From Amphiduros pacificus (lineage: Eukaryota > Annelida > Polychaeta > Phyllodocida > Hesionidae), in the NCBI GenBank assembly GCA_949316495.1, contig OX439004.1, forward strand, positions 11,692,536-11,756,535: a DNA stretch of 64,000 nucleotides. Reading direction: 5' to 3'. The translations under genes and the position numbers were made by a program. Positions 24,666-36,553 of this stretch are shown here, one piece after another. The first letter of the stretch is position 1, and the number at the start of each line of letters is the position of its first letter. The notes beneath the pieces were generated by a model. It searched no databases, was not told the DNA's origin, and worked only from the letters and a program-made list of their open reading frames with translations.

Positions 24666-24895
24666 AAGATAATTGTTTCTCGGTTCAGTAACCGGCCACA
24701 ACATCTTGCATGATATTGTCCTAGGTACAGGACTCCACTTTCTGCAATGCCCCCATTATTTATAACGAGTGGGAAGTTATTTACTTGTTACAAGCTAATA
24801 GTTCATTTTCCATTATTTTTCCGAATATTTGACTTTTCGTTTCATTTAAATTGAAAAACTTCAATTCTCCTTACATTTTCAGGATATACTGCAGG

Positions 24896-24899
<4 letters not shown>

Positions 24900-24951
<52 letters not shown>
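24900..24951. repeat. (AT)n microsatellite
   Basis: About 26 uninterrupted AT dinucleotides. Confidence 0.95.
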
Positions 24952-24954
<3 letters not shown>

Positions 24955-25074
24955 TAAGGTTACCTAGTACCTTCATCATTACTTTCACTAATTCTGCAAC
25001 TATTATTTAGGGATAAACGCATAAAGCCTCATGAAGAGACTACAGCTATCAAATCAGAAGTAACGAAACATATT

Positions 25075-25671
25075 GGCAGATTCTAAATTGTGAAATAAAG
25101 TTTATTTTCAAAGGAAAGGCACAATATCAAATATGGTGTGAAGATAATGCCTAGGTCAAGGTAGTAAACAAAGTATTAAGTTAAACATAGAAGCATCCAG
25201 GAACGTCCATGTGATGTTGATTGGTAGGTAGAAAATAACAGGTCTCAACCTCCATTTGGGACATAATTTCTTATAATCATGAGCGACATTGACAATTAAT
25301 TGTGACATTGATTATTTTTAACAAATTTGATAATTACTAGCATCATTCAAACTTACTTGCATCATCACATTTGTTTTTCTTTTTTGTATAATCCCATAGT
25401 TGATACTATAGATTTATGTGACATATTTATTCCTGTTCCTACATCAAGAATAACAATGTATAAACATAAAACAGGGGTGTACTTTCTTGCACTGGTGGTC
25501 TCACTTTTTCACAAGTGTCACATTTACAGTTCTCCAATCACCACTGCCAGACAAAGCCTGTCCAGGTGTTTTCACCTATACAGGTGATCTCAGAAGATTC
25601 TTCTCAATGTTGTTTCCTTGGGGAATAATTGGTTATGAATAATTTATCAAATATTCGTTATGTTTGACAAA
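25075..25671. other. 3' flank of synthetase copy 2
   Basis: Homologous to 7520-8031 of the left arm, with more indels and substitutions than the arms show between themselves. It holds a minus-strand AATAAA at 25101-25106 that could serve copy 2. Confidence 0.55.
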
Positions 25672-28599
25672 TTATTTCAGCCTTTTTACCATTGCCTTTA
25701 TGAAATAAGTGTCATCAGCATTTGCAAAAGGAAATTGCCTCTGGTACTCAAAGCTTTTCACATGAAGAGAATTACACACTTCATAACCATACATCTGCTC
25801 AGCCATATCCTAAAAATATCAAACAAATTCTCAGTGCTTGAGTTTCAACATTTCATGTACAATACATGCTGTCATGAACAACGTGTGCTTGGATAGTTTT
25901 GTAGACATGACAGCTGATATCATGACTATCATTCAGCATGCTGTGAAGCGAATACTATACTATTTCAGCAACAGATGCATGCACAGACAAAATATCAATA
26001 ATTTTTTAGAATCTTGAGAATAGAAATATATTAATATTCAACGTTTGTTACTTCTCTGAACCATGCTTGTAGGTTCAACTTATCATTGTTACAGGGTGTG
26101 TTTTAACTGTAATGCCTTCATACTCTTATCTCTGATACTTACTATAGTTACTGGGTGTGTATTGACTGTAAAAATGCCTTCATATCCCTGTCTCTGGGCA
26201 ACCTTGGTCACTTCATCCTCCATCATTTGCAGTAGAAGTAACTGTTCTCCATCTGAGAGATTAACATCTACAGCATTCAGGTAGGTACCCACCCACTTGC
26301 CACCTTCACGTTTTAGCTTGTCTTTCATTGGCTTCTGCACCTTATCAAGAATGGCCACCACTTCCGGTCTATAAAAGTTAGGCTTTATATCTGTGCGCAG
26401 TTCAAGTATGATGGTGGTGCCAACAATTCTTCCAGTTGAAATCTCACAGACAGCTATTGATAAATTGTCATGTACGATTTCAGTCCAAATATTGTTGATC
26501 AAATTTACAAAAGACTCAGGGGCTGTCCCAAGCAGTACCTCCAAAGGACTCTTCTGTGAAAATGCCTCAGCAACGATATGAGCCACCTGCTCCTTGTCTG
26601 CACAATGGTTGAGCATACAGACCTCAAAACCTTGGGCGACAGCTTTCGGAATAGTGTCAAACCTACACAAATCCATGGTGGATCCCTGATAGCCATGCTT
26701 TCTTCTCTCCAGCGCATCTATTATGTTCTGGATAGTTATTGACTCCAGGAGATCTGATACTGTCAGACTGTAACCAAGGTTTTGTAATGTCAGTACTATT
26801 GACAAGGCTGAGATGGAATTTCCACTGATGTCAAAGAAGTTATCCTTTTGTTCAATAAGATGGATGGGAACTCCAGTCTCACGTGAAATGAGGGCTAGAA
26901 TGAGATCTGGAATGGAAAGGTGACATAATTTTGCATCTGGTACAAGACCATTTTCCCTTTGTTCCAGGTACATTGTTTGAAGTTTAAGTCTATCTATCTT
27001 CCCTGTTTGGGGCTGAAGTGGAACTTCATCAATCTCAATGAAGACTGGTATCATATATGATGGAAGAATCTTTTTACAGCATTTGATAATCTGATCTCTT
27101 GAAACAACCAATGTCTCATGCACTTTGTAATATGCCAAGACAACCACACCAGTTTTAGGAACACTGACTGCCACAACACTTATATGGTCTATGATGTCTA
27201 TTTTGTCCAAAGTGAGCTCAATTTCTCTGAGATTTACTCTGTGACCTCTGACCTTGATCTGGGAGTCTCTCCGGCCCTGATAATAAAGGCGGCCATCTTT
27301 CACCTTTCCAATATCCCCTGTTTTGTACAGTATTGAATGCTGGTGTTCCTGAGAAAGGGGGTTCTTCACAAAACTTTCTGGTTCTTTTCCTAGCATGTAG
27401 GATGTCACAATATTTGGGCCACTAACTAATATGTCTCCTACCTGTCCCTCCTCTATAAGAACCAAACTACTGTCCATCACAACAATATTATTGTTTGCCA
27501 CTGGAATCCCTATGGATAAAAAACCACTATCTTGTTTGAGCTCAACATCTTCAGGTTTTGTGAATATCTCATAGGATACATCCCCTGTTGTTTCTGTTGA
27601 TCCGTAATAATTGGCTAGCAATATACCAGGACATGTACTAAGAAAATCCTTTGCTAAATCTGGATTAAGAGCTTCTCCACTACAGGCAACCATTTTCAAA
27701 TTCCCTGTTGAAGCTTGGTCATTTCTCTTCAGTTCATTCAATAATGATGCCAGAAGAGAGGGAACAAGGATTATTTTGGTCACCTTGTATTTGATAATGG
27801 TGTTCATAAGGTCCAATGGACTTTGTGTTATTTTCTTCGGAATAATCACAAGAGGAATTGCTTGAAGTAGACAGCCAAACATTTCTGTTAGAGAGTCCAC
27901 AAAAAGCAATGAGGTTTTGTGGCATCCTACATCATCAGAACCAGAGGGAAACACTTTCCATTGCCATGACAACCGATTGAGAAGATTGTGATTGCGAAGT
28001 GGTACACCTTTAGGTTCCCCTGTGCTACCAGAAGTGTACAAGATGCACAAGACAGGGTCCTCTTCCACTGCATAAGATAATTCCTCTCTCCTGATGTTAT
28101 TGTCAAATTTGGATCTCTGTAACTCATCTTCAAAATCCTTGATGACTACTGCAAAGATATCACAGGCACAGCATAGAAGATTCTTGTGTTCTTCTGACCG
28201 ACATATTACCATGCATGCATTGGTTTCTTTGACGATCTTGCACATTCTCTCAGATGGAAGTACATCATCCAAGGGAACATATGCAGCTCCAAGTTTGAAA
28301 ATGGCCAGCAATGTTACCATTCTCATGAGGTTTTCTTGGATGAAAACTCCTATAACTGGAGGCTTCTCATTAACTTCAGTTTTCATGATTGTGGTTTGCT
28401 TTGCCATCAATTTCAACAAAATCCTTGCCCATCGGTTAGCTAAGCTATTTAGCTGTGAAAAGGTGAATTGGCCCTCTTCAGAAATAATCGCCACTCTGTA
28501 CATTTTGGAAGACCTTGTGATCTTTTCAAATATATCTGATAGATGAATGCTGTCCAATGATACTGGTTTTCCAACCAACAGGCTCCCTTTTGTTTCCAT
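25672..28599 (-). CDS. Ebony-like A-T-amine-selecting synthetase, copy 2 (two coding exons)
   Basis: Coding exon 1 is 28599-26143 (819 codons), with the donor GTAAGT at 26142. Exon 2 is 25809-25672 after the acceptor TATTTTTAG. The protein is 864 residues. All core A-domain motifs, the carrier serine and the GNAT region are kept. Copy 2 is the most diverged of the set. It has VACSGEAL for VVCGGEAL near 304, ALERR for MLERR at 629, VAHIV for LVHII, and an LRTDIKPNFYRPEVVA stretch with two extra residues near 734. In exon 2, QRQF replaces QRKF. Its 5' side differs completely: homology with copies 1 and 3 stops at the acceptor CAG|GCAAACAATTTG, and a 20-bp minisatellite lies directly upstream. 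The frame is intact. Whether a promoter drives it cannot be seen. Confidence 0.86.
25810..26142 (-). other. last intron of synthetase copy 2
   Basis: 333 bp, donor ATA|GTAAGT, acceptor TATTTTTAG, phase 0. It is homologous to the introns of copies 1 and 3, with small indels. Confidence 0.8.
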
Positions 28600-28638
28600 G
28601 GTAATTCTAATGAGACTTATTAAACAAATTGTTTGCCT

Positions 28639-29183
28639 GCAGCAGCTGTGAGAGGAGAGCAGCAGCTGAGAGAGGAGAGCAGCAGCTGAGAGAGGGGAGC
28701 AGCAGCTGAGAAAGGAGAGCAGCAGCTGAGAGAGGAGAGCAGCAGCTGAGAGAGGAGAGCAGCAGCTGAGAGAGGAGAGCAGCAGTTGAGAGAGGAGAGC
28801 ATCAGCTGAGAGAGGAGAGCAGCAGCTGAGAGAGGAGAGCAGCAGCTGAGAGAGGAGAGCAGCAGCTGAGAGAGGAGAGCAGCTGAGAGAGGAGAGCAGC
28901 AGCTGAGAGATGAGAGCAGCAGCTGAGATAGGAGAGCAGCAGTTGTGAGAGGAGAGCAGCAGCTGAGAGAGGAGAGCAGCTGAGAGAGGAGTGCAGCAGC
29001 TGAGAGAGGAGAGCAGCAGCTGAGAGATGAGAACAGCAGCTTAGAGAGGAGTGCAGCAGCTGAGAGAGGAGAGCAGCAGCTGAGAGAGGAGAGCAGCAGC
29101 TGAGAGAGGAGAGCAGCTGAGATAGGAGAGCAGCAGCTGAGAGAGGAGAGCAGCAGCTGAGATAGGAGAGCAGCAGCTGTGAG
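28639..29183. repeat. 20-bp minisatellite, about 27 units
   Basis: The consensus on the plus strand is AGCAGCTGAGAGAGGAGAGC. On the strand of gene copy 2 each unit reads as a CT-rich tract followed by CAG, like a splice acceptor. The array ends at the real acceptor of copy 2 (28638). Some units are 17 bp, lacking AGC. Because 20 is not a multiple of 3, the array is open in all three minus frames with a repeating LLSQLLLSSLSCCSP-like text; these are not genes. Confidence 0.95.
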
Positions 29184-29899
29184 ATACATCTTTGTTGCCA
29201 ATCTCTCCATCCAATGTACATGATGTTATGTATGATGTTATAAGCTTCAGTCTTTGGACAGGCTGGAAGCAAGGAGAAGTTGGCTGCATTGGCTTGCTGG
29301 GGGGATTGGTTTTACCATAACATTTCATCCAAGGTTAGTGACAATCATTTTGGAAAAAAAGACCATTTATAATCTAAAAAATTATACATAACTTTGAAAT
29401 TGGATAGAATTATTTTATTAATTTGATATAAGAATCCAATTCTTTGAGGAGTATTCCAGAAAAATCTAAGATGACCCATTTTAAAAAAAAATAATGGTAG
29501 TGCATACTAAAAATGATTCATTTGATTTTCCTCAAAATTTGGGAAGGGATTTCCATTTTTGGCCTCGTCAAGGTAATCAACTTTAGAGAATGGATGCTCA
29601 TCATACTTTTTGTTGGAATATTGTGGTATTATTGATGAAAATAAGCAAGTAATACTGGGCTTTTGCAGAGGAATAGAGTATTCACTGATATATTACAGTA
29701 CTCGACGTATGTTAATCGTTTGGGACCATAGACATAAAGCGATCTTAATATTTAGGACCAGGATAAAAAGGACTGGCATCAATTCCATAAATTTAGAGTA
29801 CTTAATAAAAGAAAATTCCTGGCATTAATTGAAACTACTTCCACGCTTCTCCTTTTTCTTTGACTTATACAAAAAGTGCGTAAAATAATTACATTATGT
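29184..29899. other. unassigned sequence upstream of the minisatellite
   Basis: Not homologous to the upstream regions of copies 1 or 3. A 5' exon of copy 2 could lie here but cannot be placed. Confidence 0.4.
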
Positions 29900-29911
29900 T
29901 CAACAAAACAC

Positions 29912-30226
29912 AGGCCACGGGCCGTGGCGCAGGTGGTTAGATCGCCAGCTTATTAGCACCAGTTCCTCTGTGGTGATCCAAAGGTCGTGGGTTCGAACCC
30001 CGGCCGTGCCGGGATTGAACTCATGATACAATTTCCCACATGAGCTGAGGCCTGTGCCTAAAGGGTTAACCCGTTGTCCTTGTAAATCTGTGACCGGGTG
30101 CGTTGTCATGTCAAGGACCTGCGACATGACAATTCAGTGAGGCAGCACTATATCTGTTACAAGTAGGTCTCATCACGAAATGACTGAAATAATGTTGAAA
30201 GTGATGTAAAACCCAAAACAAACAAA
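29912..30226 (+). mobile_element. tRNA-derived SINE, full length
   Basis: Intact A and B boxes, the conserved body and a short AAAC-type tail. The 12-bp target-site duplication TCAACAAAACAC lies at 29900-29911 and 30227-30238. Confidence 0.93.
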
Positions 30227-30238
30227 TCAACAAAACAC

Positions 30239-31000
30239 CTCCCTTCCAACGCATTAAAGACATCAGTTTTCGAGGAAAAACAATTTTGGCAAACATATTT
30301 CTTTTTCCTACCCTCAAACATATGTACATGATATATATTTTTCATCAGACAGTCGTCAGACAACATTTGACGTTAATTTAAGTCATAAGGTTGGTAATCA
30401 CTGCCAGCGCGTTCCCTCAGTTTACCATAGGATAACCCAGATTAGCAACCCCCAGGTAACATTAGGAGTCTATCCAAGCAAGTCTTGTTTGCCGGAATGT
30501 TACACATCTCTGTCCTTTAATCAGGCAGGGCTGATAGGTGTGTATCTTCTATTATGAAATAGGAGAAGTTAACTTGTTTATACCTGGCGAGTGCAACATG
30601 TGATACGTGTAATTTTTATAATCTATCAACCATTAATACAAATAAGATTTTAAAATGTCATACTTGCGGAAATCTCAAACATCCAGACTTAACGGTCCGG
30701 AACTAACGTGGAGGAAAAAAGTGTGTCAGACTGTTTTGGGTCAAGAGTTATGACTCGATTTGGACTGGTAGTAAATGATATGACAAGGGAACTTTTTACA
30801 CAAAAACAACTGGTATCATGTAATTATTATTGATAAAACATGAATATGCAATTGCAGCTGTTCGTGGTAATATGTGATACAGCAATTGCTTATTTTCAAA
30901 TGTAGGAATAGATTGGAGGCAAGAGATTGGAGACAGTGAGACGTGTCAGTGAGGGACTTGAAGTGTCATCTGGTAAAGTGTCCTTGAACCCTTTTTGCAT
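30239..31000. other. unassigned sequence
   Basis: No gene or known repeat seen. Confidence 0.4.
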
Positions 31001-31611
31001 GGGACCATCCCATGTACAGTACAGGGTGTAGCGCACGTAGTCTACAGAGACCATCTCATGTACAGTACAGGGTGTAGCCCACGTAGACTACAGGGACCAT
31101 CGCATGTACAGTACAGGGTGTAGCCCACGTAGACTACAGGGACCATCTCATGTACAGTACAGGGTGTAGCGCACGTAGTCTACAGGGACCATCTCATGTA
31201 AGGTACAGGGTGTAGCCCACATAGTCTACAGGGACCATCCCATGTACAGTACAGGGTGTAGCCCACGTAGACTACAGGGACCATCTCATGTACAGTACAG
31301 GGTGTAGCGCACGTAGTCTACAGAGACCATCTCATGTACAGTACAGGGTGTAGCCCACGTAGACTACAGGGACCATCGCATGTACAGTACAGGGTGTAGC
31401 CCACGTAGTCTACAGGGACCATCTCATGTACAGTACAGGGTGTAGCCCACGTAGACTACAGGAACCATCCCATGTACAGTACAGGGTGTAGCCCACGTAG
31501 TCTACAGGGACCATCCCATGTACAGTACAGGGTGTAGCCCACGTAGACTACAGGGAACATCCCATGTACAGTACAGGGTGTAGCCCACATAGACTACAGG
31601 GACCATCCCAT
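31001..31611. repeat. 46-bp minisatellite, about 13 units
   Basis: Each unit holds GGGACCATCCC, ATGTACAGTACAGGGTGTAG and CCCACGTAG(A/T)CTACA. Two variant types alternate, and units 1-2 resemble units 7-8, so there is a weak higher-order period of six units (about 276 bp). Both GTACAGTAC and GTAG(A/T)CTAC are near-palindromes. Confidence 0.95.
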
Positions 31612-32089
31612 AACACAGTCCCAATGATACAGACTGCAAACCATGGATTAGAGCCCGTGCTTTTCGAATAAAAGAATCTTTGAAGCAAATACAGTGTTGA
31701 TTTTATGTATTTTATAACAATTATAAAGTGGAAGTATTTTGATCTTTGTCTCGCTTCCTTAAATATAATAAATTATTCACTAAAATCTTAATCAGTGTAA
31801 TAAAAAGTGAAAAAATACATATCAGATTTTTTCTTGATTCATAAAAGTTATCCCAAACATCCTTTATTCAGACTTTACATTACACCTTGTCAACAGGTGG
31901 CACCACTTGTGTAATAAACTCATGATATTTCAACTGCATACTCAACAATATTTCAACTGCACATGCAAGGCATGTGAGGGTGTTTCACCTTGACTGATAT
32001 AATTATAAAAAAATACTATTCATAATTCTTTGATTCTGAAGACTCTGAAGATAAAGTCAAAGTAGATTATAATCATTCTTCACGTGTTA
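31612..32089. other. unassigned AT-rich sequence
   Basis: No feature recognised. Confidence 0.4.
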
Positions 32090-32375
32090 TGCTGTTATTG
32101 TGTTTGACTGAAAGTACTGGCTATACTCTTTTGACCACTATATGTACTCATGCATGCGACCTCTAATGTGGTTTGTCAGGGTATTAGGCCTGTACTAATA
32201 GAAACACATGCCTTTGTAAACCAAATCTCTCCATTGCTCCAATCTTTCAAATAGCACAGACATTTATGTAAGGGAAATATGATGGGTGATAAAATTTGAT
32301 GGCAAAGTGTGGGGTATAAACATTTATGTTCCATGAGAAAAAAGAGATTGGAAGTCTCATTTCATGATTGCTTAA
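32090..32375 (-). mobile_element. TTAA-type short element, partial copy C
   Basis: The reverse complement matches elements at 39839-40357 and 34466-35744: ATGTTTATACCCCA, TCATATTTCCC, a GTACAGGCCTA..ACCCTGACA stretch and GTGGTCAAAAGAGTA. It ends in ATTTCATGATTGC next to TTAA at 32372-32375. The other end is missing. Confidence 0.65.
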
Positions 32376-34447
32376 GCAAATGTCATGGTTGAGATATTAT
32401 AATCAAGGGTAAATAAAGAAATGCAATCTATGAATGTATCTGTTTTTTCCAGTAACAAATTGTTACGAGCGGGGATGGGGGCTAAATGTTTCTATGAATT
32501 TTTGGGTAGCGTGAACAAACTTGTTACTAATCTTAAATCTTCACAAACACTGATTTCTATGATTTAGTTAAGAATGTTTAATAGCCCTCAATCATATACA
32601 ATAAGAATGATACAATACACACAATGTTCCACAATTATAAACAAGGTCACTACATATAAGAGACCAACTCAGCAGGTGCTAGACTTGGTCTAGCCACTGC
32701 CATAAAAGAATGCAGAGCACCCTGTGCACTACCAGCTTAATTATACATAGCCCTTAATGCTACATGCAAAAGTAGAGTGTGGTGGACACTGACAAGTCCA
32801 CAGACACTTCAGAGTTGGGCTATGTAATGAGCAGCCGGTGCTCAGGTGCAAAATAATAAGAGGAAGGCAGCAGGCTCGGCCCGGCTCTTCCAATGGTAAA
32901 CTAAAGACTGGTCAGTTCGACTGACCAATCCCTGACTGACCACCCTGTTCGACCAGCTTGTTTGACCATCCTGTTTGACCAGCTCGACTGGCCACTCTGT
33001 CTGACCAGCTCGACTGGCCACCCTCTCTGACCCTGATGCTATGCTGTGCAGCAGTATTTATACCTGCACAGCTTGGTTCAGTCTATACGCTTGACTGATC
33101 AGGGGTAGCAGGTATACACTATTACTCATACCCTGAATACTTACATTATAATAAAAGACATATAGATATATATGATTACAGAATAGCTTTATATTCTGCA
33201 TTTATAATAATATAAAATGAGCTAGGTTTATATACTCTAGCAATATATATGGGTTGATACCCCTACACCCCTCTGGGTGATTCCATATTCCTGATGTGTG
33301 CTAGGTTGCTATCTAGGTTGGGAGCTCAGCCTGTACTGGCAGCTCATTGGCCAATAATTACTACGGCTAAATATACTTATTTCACTCAAATAAAGGCAAA
33401 TGCATAGAAAAAACTCTTATAATTCTCACATAATATAAAGATGTTTCTAACATAAAATGCCAAAAGGTTTAGTCTTTCAGTTATCAATAACATTATGCAT
33501 GCCCCATACTACACTTGTGGCAGTTGAATTCAAATAATCCAACATGGCCGCCATGGCTTTAAACAAAGGAAGGGCCACATATACCAATATATACTTATAA
33601 TCAATGTTAACATTTCTTAATACATCTACAGAGGAATATTAATACCAATGGATGAAATACAGCATTAAATGCTAAACTAAGTACATTGTTTAACTATTAT
33701 TAAACATGTTGCTGCTTGAGCTATCTAAAACAATTGTAAATCATTTCACAATCATCAAATGGTCATACATCTGACATAAACATAATAGATCATCGACATA
33801 CCGTGAACACTGACTTGAAGGTAACGATGTGACTGTAGGGTAGTGATGAATATATCCGGGTATTTAATATGTAATCCAATATAGAAATGTCAAATATAGA
33901 GATATCCAGTGTTTAGAGGGAATAATTTTGTATGACTTACCTGTGGACAAGTTATATACCCTTAAATTGACATGATAGACATGTGCTCAGCTGTCATATA
34001 AGAATGAATAGGTGTCAAGTGAGAGTGCATTATGCCAGGGAGAGACACTAGGTGTGATATACAGACAAGAGAGAGAGTGCAGTTGTCACCAAGGTGTGAC
34101 ACACAAGGAGTAAGTCATAGGGATAGCTGACATTGAGCACATCTCTTACCTGGGTAATAAAGTTTGATAAGTTTTTAATCAATAAAATAAATATTTCAAA
34201 TATGTAAATAAAAGTTGGCGAATTTTCTAAGCCCCCTATCTGGTCACATCAAAATGTTAAGTGAAGTAATCAAGCTGAACGTCATGTAAATAAAAAAGAT
34301 ATTTACCAAAAAATGGAGGGGGGGGGGGGGGGGGGGGGGTTCCTTTCCCCCTCTGAAATTGACTTCTCCAAACTTGAACTCTATTTTTTTCTGCATATGT
34401 GAGAGCTTCAATATATATATCTTCTTGACTTTCCTCTACCTGTTAAC
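32376..34447. other. unassigned sequence with a degenerate tandem repeat and a G tract
   Basis: A degenerate repeat of about 30 bp built on TGACCAGCTCGACTGGCCAC lies at about 32905-33030. A run of 22 G lies at 34318-34339. No gene is recognised. Confidence 0.5.
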
Positions 34448-35744
34448 TTAAAGCATTCATGAAACTTAAAGCATTCATGAAACCTTCATGGAAGGTTCCA
34501 GGCGATTTTACAGTGGCTTAAGGTATCTGAAAACAATATATGATCTTAAAATAGACATACATACAGGCTATCTGTCTGAAATCCACAAAAGAACATCTGC
34601 CCTGAGAATTATGATTTTTTGTGACCACCAAGTACTGCCAGTACTAAACAGGGAGTGTGTTGTGTGACCTTGACCTTTGAACTGTCAGGGCTCCGTAAGT
34701 CACAGGAGGTGTTGTTTACCAAATGTCAAAATTGGAGCAACACATTTTCCGCCATTTTTTTCCACTATTTAGAGAATGAATTGGAAGATAACACTCATCA
34801 TGATGATTGTGCCTTTTCTTGGCTTTCTTTTGGTGGTAAAATTATTAAAAACGGATGAATATTTATGAAGTTATAAATGAAGAAAAATCATTATTTTTTT
34901 TATATTATATATGTTTGCAGAAAAATGTTTTAAAAAATTCTATACAGCCCAGCTTTTAAGGTGGAATCCATGCAGCCTTTGATGTCTTCCCATTCAGTGG
35001 TGTGGAAAACCCCAAATTTCATCAAAGACTTTAAGAGGGTCAAATCATGAATTTTACTGATACCAATTATCACTGAGTATTCACAGTTTTGCCATTCAAA
35101 GTCCTTGTGATTTAAGGCCAAACCAGTGATCAAAGGGTTTAATGTCACTTTTTGAATATCACAGCTTTAAAGTTAAGGGGGATTCCATGCAGCCTTTGAG
35201 TCATGTCTTCCCTTTTTGACAGAAAGGTTTTCATATGCATAAGATACTTTTCGAATAAATAGTATACTTTTCCCATAAATGATATATCTTTCACAATCAT
35301 AATATATTTGTCACAACCATAAAATATTTGTCACAACCATAAAATATTTGTCACAACCATAAAATATTTGTCACAACCATGAGTTATATCATTGATTCAA
35401 ATAATATTAAAATAATCTTATGTTGTTCTGAAGTATACTCCTGGCAATAAATTGATAAATTGTACAAAACATCTCCACCCTGTTTCCCAAGCTGGACAGG
35501 TGCCCAACTGGTAACTCATTAGGTGTTAACACGAGATCACAGACCAGCTAAACAAAGCTTGTTGACAAAGTGTTCAAATGCTGGTGTAGGTTCCAGCAGA
35601 CAACTGATCAACTTTCAAGTGCCATAGAAAGTTGTTAACAGGGAATATTATGGGTACTACTACATAAAAGCACTGTTAAGAGTATAAACATTCATGTTAT
35701 GTAAAGAAAATGTGTCTGAAAGTCAGGTTTCATGAATGCTTTAA
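34448..35744. mobile_element. TTAA-type short element, copy A
   Basis: Terminal inverted repeats AGCATTCATGAAAC (34470-34483, and a second tandem copy at 34452-34465) and GTTTCATGAATGCT (35727-35740), each bounded by TTAA. The right part is homologous to copy B through TTTGTCAACAAGCTTTG in complement. It also holds a 20-bp tandem repeat (TCACAACCATAAAATATTTG) at about 35290-35385 and a direct repeat of ATTCCATGCAGCCTTTGA. It has no coding capacity. Confidence 0.7.
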
Positions 35745-36187
35745 TATTAATAGGTAGAGATCTGGATAGGAAATGAATATATCTACACTGATGTTTTTGT
35801 GATCCAACATATTCGTCCGAGATATTCGAGATTTTGCATTCATTATGATGAATCAACATAATATTTCACGAAGAACATCAAAGTTTAAATGTTTTGTTTG
35901 ATGTCAACACTAGATGTCACCACTATCCGAAATGCCAGGTGCAGGGGCTCAGTGAGTTGAATATATATTTTATGATAGGACTGAAGTAAGACTTAAACCC
36001 AATTTGGCAAATTAACAAACAACTGCATCAACATTCAGGATAATCATTTAAATGCAAGATTATCCATTGGGGAGACTAGATCTTCATAAATGTGTATTCA
36101 ATGATTATAAAGATTTAAAAAACTAACAGCTTTCTGAAGCATTATCGCCTGACCATAGAAAGAAAATATTTCACCTGATCCATCTTA
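35745..36187. other. unassigned AT-rich sequence
   Basis: No feature recognised. Confidence 0.4.
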
Positions 36188-36553
36188 TACTGATGTACTC
36201 ACCAGTAAATATGAAACACACATTTCAAAATTGAAATATTTCCAAAACTGTCCTCTGTAAAGATAAACAAATAAAACGAACAAATGATAATATCAAATTA
36301 CTGGGCATAAATATAAAATAGGACAAAAAAGTCAAATAGATAGTGTCCATAAGTTAATTTTGCAAAATCTAGTGATAATATGGAAGCATAGAAAGTTATC
36401 ACTGTAAGAGAAGGTCACAATTATTAAAACCCAACTCTAGTCCCAGATTATCTACCAACTACCTGTCCTGCCATATCCCCCTCTAACATCACATTTGAAC
36501 AGTCTGAGAGACAACATAATGTTCAATTTTCTGTGGGATAAGCCAGAGCAATG
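36188..36553 (+). repeat. third copy of an arm segment
   Basis: Matches left-arm sequence at about 4170-4945 in direct orientation, without the SINE and with some deletions. It gives a second independent empty site for the SINE at 4544. It abuts the 720-bp array. Confidence 0.88.

Noticed and set aside
28620-29328. Three long minus-strand open frames rich in Leu, Ser and Cys
   Set aside because: They are translations of the 20-bp minisatellite, open in every frame on that strand.
28639-31611. Minisatellites as possible CRISPR arrays
   Set aside because: Units are contiguous without unique spacers, and the DNA is eukaryotic.
32460-34250. TGTTACGAGCGGGG near 32459 as a possible LTR start
   Set aside because: No matching end, primer site or second repeat could be found.
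34655-35148. Small open frames inside TTAA-element copy A
   Set aside because: They are short and AT-rich, with no family signal. The element appears non-coding.
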